64,000 bases of DNA from NCBI RefSeq assembly GCF_015477605.1, contig NZ_JADLQX010000016.1:142116-206115 (forward strand), written 5' to 3'. The first letter of the stretch is position 1; each line of letters begins with the position of its first letter. The DNA is from Nocardia amamiensis. GTDB taxonomy: Bacteria > Actinomycetota > Actinomycetes > Mycobacteriales > Mycobacteriaceae. Below are positions 17,064-23,282 of the stretch, piece after piece. Made by a program: the position numbers and the translations under genes. A model generated the notes under the pieces. The model did not search any database. It saw nothing but the letters and a program-made list of their open reading frames with translations, and was not told where the DNA came from.

Positions 17064-17195
17064 GTGATTCCGGAGACGACCAAGCGAGTAGATGTCGAGA
17101 TGATGCGGTTGTCGATCGCGGGCGACGCGTTCGGCGAACCCACCGGTGCGCGGCACGGCGGACCGGACGACAGCCGCCTCCAGGCCATCGGCTGA
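17064..17195 (+). CDS. Possible 43-residue protein ahead of the HNH endonuclease gene
   Basis: GTG 17064 follows a very strong ribosome binding site (GAGAGGAGGGGCGGCA). The ORF encodes MIPETTKRVDVEMMRL and then SIAGDAFGEPTGARHGGPDD, ending LQAIG; it is polar, with no membrane helix or Cys. It ends 53 bases before the HNH start and could be a small protein, a leader or an antitoxin-like partner. The strong ribosome binding site is the main support; no homology is known to me. Confidence 0.45.
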   Translation: MIPETTKRVDVEMMRLSIAGDAFGEPTGARHGGPDDSRLQAIG

Positions 17196-17248
17196 CCGCC
17201 GCATTCCTCTCCTCTTTCGCTCGATTCCCACGAAACATGGTGATTCCC

Positions 17249-17794
17249 ATGACGTTCCGCCGTGCCGCCGATCCGGTGGCCGTGACCGCCGACAACTGGA
17301 TACACACCGGAGTCCTCGTCCTGAATGCCTCCTACGAGGCGCTCGACGAGATCAAGGCCGACCGGGCCGTGGTGCTGCTCGTCGCGGGTGCCGCGGAGTC
17401 GGTCGCCGACCGCGAGCCGCACTTCCCGATCCGGTCGCGGCATGTGGAACTCGCTCTGCCGCAGACGATTCGGCTGCTGCGCTACGTCTACCTGACGCAC
17501 ACCACGCTGGTCGGCGACGAGAGCAAGGCCACCTTGGCGGGCGTGCTGCGCCGGGACAACCACCGGTGCGGCTACTGCGCGGGCTGGGCCCGCACCGTCG
17601 ACCACATCCGGCCGCGGTCCCGGGGCGGCCCGAACACCTGGAGCAACCTGGTGGCCTGCTGCGCTCCGTGCAATACCGCCAAGGCCGACCGCACCCTGGA
17701 GGAGGCAGGCATGCGCCTGCTCTGGGAACCGAAGGCGCCGACCCACCGGGTCAGGCAGCAGCGGCGGATCTGGAAGCAGCTCGCCGCCACCTGA
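17249..17794 (+). CDS. HNH endonuclease
   Basis: A 181-residue protein. The N-terminal half (WIHTGVLVLNASYEALDEIK, RAVVLLVAGAAESVADREPH) is the usual front domain of this widespread HNH family, and the C-terminal half holds the nuclease: DNHRCGYCAGWARTVDHIRP with CxxC and the Asp-His of the first beta turn, then NTWSNLVACCAPCNTAKADR with the CxxC-Asn part. Its role (repair, restriction or other) is not known. ATG 17249 is favoured because GGTGA lies five bases upstream; an ATG at 17237 is in frame too. A WhiB gene follows after 29 bases and is probably co-transcribed. Confidence 0.9.
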   Translation: MTFRRAADPVAVTADNWIHTGVLVLNASYEALDEIKADRAVVLLVAGAAESVADREPHFPIRSRHVELALPQTIRLLRYVYLTHTTLVGDESKATLAGVLRRDNHRCGYCAGWARTVDHIRPRSRGGPNTWSNLVACCAPCNTAKADRTLEEAGMRLLWEPKAPTHRVRQQRRIWKQLAAT

Positions 17795-17823
17795 CCACGA
17801 CCCGAGAAAGGAGAAAGATCGCG

Positions 17824-18096
17824 ATGACGCACACCGCGACCACCGCCGTCACGGAACTGACCCTGGCCGACCTGCTCCCGCTCTCGGACTCCCGAGGGTG
17901 GCACCGGGCGGCCTGCCGTGGCGACCCCAACCACGAGGCCTGGTTCCCGTACCCGTCGCAGGACTTCGACTACGCGCGCGAAGTCTGCGGGGGCTGCCCG
18001 ATCCGGGACGCGTGCGGCGAGTTCGCGGCCCGAACCGGACAATCCGGGGTCTGGGGCGGGCACGAGTTCGACCGCGGACGAGTGATCCGCCGATGA
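17824..18096 (+). CDS. WhiB-family iron-sulfur transcription factor
   Basis: A 90-residue protein with the four Fe-S Cys at 31, 55, 58 and 64 (C...CGGCPIRDAC) and the WhiB turn GVWGG at 75-79, followed by the short basic tail RGRVIRR. WhiB proteins hold a [4Fe-4S] cluster and bind the primary sigma factor region 4 to change transcription. The tail is short compared with the long AT-hook-type tails of some members, so its DNA contact may be limited. ATG 17824 follows AAAGGAG. It sits behind the HNH gene, an uncommon pairing for the core WhiB1-7 genes. Confidence 0.94.
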   Translation: MTHTATTAVTELTLADLLPLSDSRGWHRAACRGDPNHEAWFPYPSQDFDYAREVCGGCPIRDACGEFAARTGQSGVWGGHEFDRGRVIRR

Positions 18097-18254
18097 GGTT
18101 CCGCCGTCGTGCCCGTCGGGCGCGGCGGCGCGCCTCCCGGGGGATCTCGGGCAGGTTCGCCGCCACGTTCGTCGGAGTCGCCACCCCCAGCGCGCGAATC
18201 TCGGCATCGCCCCCGAGTGCGGAAGTGGCCGCCGACGGACTGAGGCCATGTTGA
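18093..18254 (+). CDS. Doubtful 53-residue Arg-rich ORF overlapping the WhiB stop
   Basis: The ATG overlaps the WhiB TGA (ATGA), the usual sign of coupling in this genome. The product starts MRFRRRARRARRRASRGISG and ends VAADGLRPC. The heavy Arg run is also what random GC-rich frames give, so it may not be a gene. Confidence 0.25.
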   Translation: MRFRRRARRARRRASRGISGRFAATFVGVATPSARISASPPSAEVAADGLRPC

Positions 18255-18370
18255 CCGAGCCCGCCGGCGGGCAGCGACCTGGACCGGAGGCGACGATCGA
18301 GGACCCACAACGCCTGCCGCACCACATGCGGTGCGGAACGAACCTCGCCGAGCCCGCTCGTCGCGGGTGA
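18248..18370 (+). CDS. Doubtful 40-residue ORF before the vWA gene
   Basis: The ATG overlaps the stop of the Arg-rich ORF (ATGTTGA) and the product starts MLTEPAGGQRPGPEATIEDP. It has no known motif. The following vWA gene seems to have its own promoter, so this chain of small ORFs is not needed for its translation. Confidence 0.2.
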   Translation: MLTEPAGGQRPGPEATIEDPQRLPHHMRCGTNLAEPARRG

Positions 18371-18385
18371 CCATACACTGACCGC

Positions 18386-20050
18386 GTGGGCTCTCATCGC
18401 AGCGGAACCAGATCCCGAGGCGTCAGCAAAGGTCCGGTTATCGCAGTGGTTGCCGTTGCGTTGCTGGCCGCGATCATCGTCGGCTGGTTCCAGCTGCGCG
18501 ATCGCGCGGCTGATCAGGACAGTGCGGCGGCGGCCGAGTGCGTGGAGGGTGCGGCGACCTTGCACGTGACCGCCGATCCGAGCATCGCGGCGCAGGTGCG
18601 GGCCGTCGCGGACAGCTACAACGCGACCCGGCCGAACGTGCGTGACCACTGCGCGCAGGTTGCGGTGACGGCGCAGCCGTCCTCGGCCGTCGTCGCCGCG
18701 TTCACCAGCGGCAAACCGTGGAATCAGGCGCTCGGTCCGCAGCCCGCGCTGTGGATCGCCGATTCGACCCGCTCGATCGAGTCCATGCGGGTGCCCGGAT
18801 TGATCGAGGGCAACCCCGTGCCGGTGACCGCCAGCCCGATCGTCCTCGCGGTGCCGGAGGAATTGCGCGGCGCGCTCGAACAGGCCGAGATCTCCTGGGC
18901 CGATCTGCCACGCCTGCAACAGGGGTCGCTGGACGAGCTCGATCTGTCCGGCTGGGGCGGCCTGCGCATGGCGGTGCCGTCCGGCGACGCCACTCTCGCC
19001 GCGGCTATTGCGGTCGGCTCCGCGGTGTCGGGCGCCGAACCGCTCAGCGAGGATGCCGCTCGATCCGGTCAAGTGGTCGCCGCGATCTCCGGGCTCGCCG
19101 TCGACGCCCCGCAAGCCGCCGACACTGCAGCCGCACTGGCCGCGGTCGCCGCGCGGAACGCGCCGGTGCACGCGGTAGTGACCACCGAGCAGCAACTGAA
19201 AGCGCACCCCGGGCTCGCCGCCTTCCGGCCCGCCGGGGCGGCGCCGACGGCCGACTACCCGGCCGCGCTGATGTCCGGGCCCTGGGTGGACAAGACGCAG
19301 AATCTCATCGCCGGACGGTTCACCGACTACCTGCGCCAGCCGGAGCAGGCACAGATCTTCGTCGCGGCCGGTTTCGCCGGCACGCCGCAGATGCCGAATG
19401 CCGCACCGTCGCGCGCCGCGCTCGACAGAGTGCGCGCCACACTCGCGAACCCGGTTCTGGGCGTGCGGGCCACGGTCCTGGTCGACGTGTCGGCGTCGAT
19501 GGGCACCACCGAGGGGGCCAAGACGCGACTGGCGAACGTCGTCGCCGCCCTCAACTCCACGATGACGGTCATGCCGCCCGACTTCGGTCTCGGTGTCTGG
19601 GCATTCGGCAAGAACCTCGACGGCACCGACCCGTACGAGGTGGCCGCGGCCACCGCCGCACTCACCGACGACCAGCGCACGAAGATCACTACCGCGCTGA
19701 GCACGCTGCGTCCCGGCGAAACCCGCGCCGACGAGGCCTATCCGTCCCTGATCGCCGCGTACAAGAGCGCCGTCTCCGGTTACGTGCCGGGCCGCACCAA
19801 TTCGGTGCTGCTGATCACCGACGGGCCCGACGACGACTCCACGGTCACCGGCCCCCAGTTGGCCTCCAGCATCACCGCCGCCATCGACCCGGCCCACCCG
19901 GTCCGCATCGACGTGATCGTGCTCGGGGGCAACGGCACCCAGACCCTCCAGGCGCTCGCGCAGCAGACCGGCGGCAGCTACACCCGGCTGGCCACCTCCA
20001 ACGACCTCGGCTTCGGCTCTGCCGTCGTCAAGTCGCTCACCACGCCGTAG
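18386..20050 (+). CDS. Membrane-anchored substrate-binding/von Willebrand factor A protein
   Basis: A 554-residue protein with a basic N-terminus and one membrane helix (PVIAVVAVALLAAIIVGWF). Residues of about 55-330 resemble an extracytoplasmic solute-binding protein (LHVTADPSIAAQVRAVADSY). The C-terminal part is a vWA domain with the metal site DVSASMG near residue 370 and LLITDGPDDDST. Such fusions are common in mycolata and may hold envelope partners; no ligand is known. A TACACT -10 hexamer at 18374-18379 lies 6 bases before the GTG, so the mRNA is probably leaderless. Confidence 0.9.
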   Translation: MGSHRSGTRSRGVSKGPVIAVVAVALLAAIIVGWFQLRDRAADQDSAAAAECVEGAATLHVTADPSIAAQVRAVADSYNATRPNVRDHCAQVAVTAQPSSAVVAAFTSGKPWNQALGPQPALWIADSTRSIESMRVPGLIEGNPVPVTASPIVLAVPEELRGALEQAEISWADLPRLQQGSLDELDLSGWGGLRMAVPSGDATLAAAIAVGSAVSGAEPLSEDAARSGQVVAAISGLAVDAPQAADTAAALAAVAARNAPVHAVVTTEQQLKAHPGLAAFRPAGAAPTADYPAALMSGPWVDKTQNLIAGRFTDYLRQPEQAQIFVAAGFAGTPQMPNAAPSRAALDRVRATLANPVLGVRATVLVDVSASMGTTEGAKTRLANVVAALNSTMTVMPPDFGLGVWAFGKNLDGTDPYEVAAATAALTDDQRTKITTALSTLRPGETRADEAYPSLIAAYKSAVSGYVPGRTNSVLLITDGPDDDSTVTGPQLASSITAAIDPAHPVRIDVIVLGGNGTQTLQALAQQTGGSYTRLATSNDLGFGSAVVKSLTTP

Positions 20051-20090
20051 GAACCACGCACACGACGGCACCACGCCACCGATCGGCTGG

Positions 20091-20300
20091 CTACACGCTC
20101 TCAACCGCCTCAGCACATTGACGAAGCACCGTCTCACGCTGCCACTTCCGGTACTCGCGTTCGTCGGCTGCGGCTATCGCAGCCTTGTTGGTGCGGTTGT
20201 TGATACGGATTCCGAATAGCGTCACCGAGGCGATGACAAGCGAGCTGATCAGCGGAAGCCACGAAGTCACAGGCAGAGCATCGCTACCGGCGACCGACAT
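20091..20300 (-). CDS. Small membrane-anchored protein, possibly a truncated gene
   Basis: The 69-residue product has one membrane helix (WLPLISSLVIASVTLFGIRI) followed by NNRTNKAAIAAADEREYRKW and a short helix that ends at ESV. In other actinobacteria I recall this start followed by a long coiled-coil domain; here it stops early, so the gene may be truncated. It lies in a gene-poor zone together with a TPR protein that may also be a fragment. Confidence 0.5.
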   Translation of the reverse strand: MSVAGSDALPVTSWLPLISSLVIASVTLFGIRINNRTNKAAIAAADEREYRKWQRETVLRQCAEAVESV

Positions 20301-20371
20301 GGATCGCCGTCAGAAGCCCTCCAGAAAAGTCGACCCCTTTCCGTCCGTGCGATCGAGTAGTTGTTGTGTCA

Positions 20372-21085
20372 TCACTGCGAGTTCGTCGGCGCCATCTTGC
20401 TGGCGGCTTGCATCCTTTCGGTAAGTACCTCACGTGCGTGGTCGGGCTGGTCGAAGGCCAGGAGTAGTTCGCCGAGGACTTTGCCGACGACGGCGACGCC
20501 ATCGGCTCGCTGGAGGTCTCGGAATATCCGAAACGCCTCGCTGAGGTTCGCTAGAGCGGAGTCGTGGTCCGGTCTTGCCAGGTCGATCTGGGCAAGTCCC
20601 CATCGGGTCGCGGCTATGCCATCGGTTTCGCCCAGCCTCGTGTGCTGGTCGAGCCGCTTGTTCTGGATCCTCTCCGCTTCCTCGTACTCACCGCGCCCTT
20701 CGGCCAGATCCGCCAACCTTCCCCATGTGATCGCGGCCTCCCGCACGTCGCCGAGACGCTCGTAGACCGGCAGGGTGACCTCGCGGCGAATCCGTTCGGC
20801 CTCCTCGTACTCACCGCGTCGCTCGGCGATATCGGCGAGTACCCCGGTGACTGCTGTCGCTTCTCCTTCTGCTCCGGCGGTGATGAACAACTGCTGTGCT
20901 TGCCCGAGAAGTAGCTCGGCCGGGTCGAGGCCACCGGTGAGGAGATGACGTTCCGCGCGAACAGCCATGACCCGTGCTGGGTCGAGGACGTCGCCGCCCC
21001 CAGGGGCCACGGAATCAGGGTCGAGGAGCGGGCCCGCCCAATCCGGGCCTGCTTCGCTGGACATGAGGGCGGCGGCCCGATTCAA
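20372..21085 (-). CDS. TPR protein, probably N-terminally incomplete
   Basis: From TTG 21085 the 237-residue frame has TPR-like helices: ERRGEYEEAERIRREVTLPV, YERLGDVREAAITWGRLADL, EGRGEYEEAERIQNKRLDQH and DSALANLSEAFRIFRDLQ. The frame stays open upstream of the TTG and reads protein-like (ISPLARHWARGWAAARLNRA) but offers no start codon before a stop, which points to loss of an N-terminal part. Proteins with these repeats often are C-terminal halves of NTPase or signalling proteins. Function unknown; expression is uncertain. Confidence 0.55.
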   Translation of the reverse strand: MNRAAALMSSEAGPDWAGPLLDPDSVAPGGGDVLDPARVMAVRAERHLLTGGLDPAELLLGQAQQLFITAGAEGEATAVTGVLADIAERRGEYEEAERIRREVTLPVYERLGDVREAAITWGRLADLAEGRGEYEEAERIQNKRLDQHTRLGETDGIAATRWGLAQIDLARPDHDSALANLSEAFRIFRDLQRADGVAVVGKVLGELLLAFDQPDHAREVLTERMQAASKMAPTNSQ

Positions 21086-21641
21086 TCGCGCCGCCGCCCA
21101 GCCTCTCGCCCAGTGCCGGGCGAGAGGCGATATCCAAGCCAGGGCGCCGAGATTCCGAGAACCGTGGCACCGACTCCGCCCTCTGTTGGGTAGACCCGAA
21201 AGTGGGTCGGCTGACCGTTACGCTCACCCGTGGTCGGGCAGCCATTCGGCCCATCTCGTCGGCGCATCCCTGTGCAGGGATGTGATACCGATACCCACAT
21301 TAGTGTGCTGACTGTCTGTGGGGATGGGACCGAACGCCACAGGGTTTCATGCTGACGACGCCCGGCTGACGCGTACTTCGGACTCACCACGGTCACGCTC
21401 ACCGGCATTTCAGTGCGTTGGTGAATGTCGAGATAGTCTCGGCCCGTTAATCTTTGGGGTTGTTTCGCGTAACCTGTCGGACCCGCGCGTCACGCGGTAA
21501 TACAGGACGTTGCTGGTTTACGGGAGAGGGTTCGGCGAGTCGCGCCGAATGCCGACGCACAGTTCACCGGTCGCGGGGCGGCCCGCCGACTAGAGTTTGT
21601 CGTGTGTCAGGCTGTCGCTCGATCCTCGGTGCTGGAATCGC
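21086..21641. other. Gene-poor stretch between TPR fragment and alcohol dehydrogenase
   Basis: About 550 bases with no convincing coding frame. The right end of it must hold the promoter of the alcohol dehydrogenase. The left 100 bases look like the lost N-terminal coding part of the TPR gene. Base composition is less GC-biased than in the flanks by eye. Confidence 0.5.
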
Positions 21642-22595
21642 ATGAGGGCCGTCGTGTACGACCGCTACGGCGGCCCCGAGGTGCTGTCGATCGCGGAGGT
21701 CCCAGCGCCTTCCCCAGGGCCGAAACAGGTGCTCGTCCAGGTGCACGCGACGTCGATCAACCTCTCCGACTGGGAGACACTGCGGGGGACGCCGCTGTAT
21801 TCACGCATCGGCGGGCTCCGGGCACCCAGACGCCCGGTTCTCGGATCCGATATCGCCGGACGGGTCGAAGTCGTCGGCTCCGAGGTCACACTGTTCGCAC
21901 CGGGTGACGAGGTCTACGGCGACAATCTCATGCTCAAGGGTGGGTTCGCGGAATATGCCGTGGTTCCTGAATCGGCGCTGGCTCACAAACCGGCGTCGCT
22001 GAGCTTCGCCGAGGCGTCGACGCTGCCACAGGCGGGGGCAATAGCACTGCAGGGCACGGCCGGCATCGCAGCCGGTATGTCGGTGTTGATCAACGGAGCG
22101 GGCGGCGGGTCCGGAGCGTTTGCGATCCAGTTGGCCAAGAGTGCCGGGGCGCATGTGACCGGGGTGGACAACGCCGCCAAACTGGCGTTCATGCGCACGC
22201 TCGGCGCCGACGAGGTCATCGACTATCGCGCTGAGGACTTCACCCGAACCGGACCGTACGACCGGGTACTCGACCTCGTCGCCCACCGGTCGGTCTTCGC
22301 CTATCGCAGGTCGGTCGCGCGTGGCGGCCGGTACCGCTGCGTCGGCGGCACCACACGCGCGTTGCTGCGGTTGACGACAGTCGGAGTGGTCGCCGGAATG
22401 GTGACCGGCCGCGGGCTCGGGGTCCTCGCGGTGAAGGAAGGGCCCGCGCACTTCACACCCCTCGCGGAGTCGTGTGTCGCGGGACGGATCGGTATCCACA
22501 TCGACCGCAGTTTCCCCCTCGACGAGACCGCGCACGCGCTGGCCCACGTCGGTGCGGGACACGCCCTGGGCAAAGTGGTGGTCGAGATCCGCTGA
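21642..22595 (+). CDS. Zinc-free medium-chain NAD(P) alcohol dehydrogenase / quinone oxidoreductase
   Basis: A 317-residue protein. It starts at MRAVVYDRYGGPEVLSIAEV and has SDWETLRGTPLYSRIGGL, VLGSDIAGRVEVVGSEVTLF, the cofactor loop VLINGAGGGSGAFAIQLAKS and GADEVIDYRAEDF. It lacks the Cys/His zinc ligands of alcohol dehydrogenases, as in the quinone oxidoreductase (QOR) and reticulon-4-interacting branch. It probably uses NADPH to reduce an enone or quinone; the substrate is unknown. The ribosome binding site is weak (tggaatcgc). Confidence 0.9.
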   Translation: MRAVVYDRYGGPEVLSIAEVPAPSPGPKQVLVQVHATSINLSDWETLRGTPLYSRIGGLRAPRRPVLGSDIAGRVEVVGSEVTLFAPGDEVYGDNLMLKGGFAEYAVVPESALAHKPASLSFAEASTLPQAGAIALQGTAGIAAGMSVLINGAGGGSGAFAIQLAKSAGAHVTGVDNAAKLAFMRTLGADEVIDYRAEDFTRTGPYDRVLDLVAHRSVFAYRRSVARGGRYRCVGGTTRALLRLTTVGVVAGMVTGRGLGVLAVKEGPAHFTPLAESCVAGRIGIHIDRSFPLDETAHALAHVGAGHALGKVVVEIR

Positions 22596-22928
22596 TCGGC
22601 ACCACCGGATGTTCTGAGCCGCAACCGGTCTGGCCCGCCGGCTACAACGACGTGGCCGCTTCGCTCAGCGCTGTAGGCGGCATTTCCGGACGTTCAGTTT
22701 GCCGTCGCCATGATCGGTCGGCGTAACGAATCTGGAACATGTTCTCCCAGTGGATCACCTGGTGTCGGTGGTCCCACGACTGGCAACATGGTGGTCCCAG
22801 AACGGGGGTGGCAAACGACAGCGGCCGGTCGTCGGTGAGGTGTGCAGGGTTCCATTCGTCGGTGGACACGGTTGAGGGGGTGGCACCGCTTGGAGGTGCC
22901 CCCTCAATTCCGTTCGATACGCGATCTA
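22596..22928. other. Intergenic stretch with a KstR-like half-conserved palindrome
   Basis: Contains GAACATGTTC, a 10-bp perfect dyad at 22735-22744, but no clear gene. A 75-codon minus-strand frame (22642-22869) has no known motif and was not called. The dyad matches the KstR core AACnnGTT but lacks the outer A. Confidence 0.35.
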
Positions 22929-23131
22929 GCCGGAGCGGCGGCGTGCGGCCTCGTCTGGGAATCCACCCCCATGCAAGTCACCTACGACCGCCCCGCCCGA
23001 CACCGATCCATGTACATACACCCGACACCGACGAGCCCTTCTCACTCAGCCTCGAGATCAGCGAATACCCCGACTGCCCCGACATCCTCGTCGCCTACAA
23101 CCTCTACGGCACACCCGCCATCGACTGCTGA
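22929..23131 (+). pseudogene. Remnant of an unknown protein gene broken by a frameshift
   Basis: Two neighbouring stretches in different frames each have the strong third-position G/C bias of real genes here and read on from one another: AACGLVWESTPMQVTYDRPA and then RHRSMYIH in the first frame, DTDEPFSLSLEISEYPDCPD and ILVAYNLYGTPAIDC in the second. The shift lies near 23020. The start is missing. I do not recognise the family. Confidence 0.4.
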
Positions 23132-23167
23132 GAACACCGCCGGGAACACGACCAAACCCGGGCAGTC

Positions 23168-23209
23168 GCGGTGAGACCTGCAGGTTACGTATCCGAAGAG
23201 TCTCACCGC
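23168..23209. terminator. Ten-base perfect inverted repeat downstream of gcvP
   Basis: GCGGTGAGAC and GTCTCACCGC are separated by 22 bases. It lies about 75 bases past the gcvP stop and could end that minus-strand transcript, but there is no T-run and the loop is long. Confidence 0.35.
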
Positions 23210-23282
23210 CAGTACGGCCCGCAGCGGGCGGGCAGCCTTATGTACTCCCGAGATCAGCTGTCGGGTGCCGAGCCTGCCGGAC

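Noticed and set aside
22642..22869. 75-codon minus-strand ORF MSTDEWNPAHLTDDRPLSF...
   Set aside because: No motif, mixed codon bias, and no clear ribosome binding site; may be a remnant but not supported as a gene.
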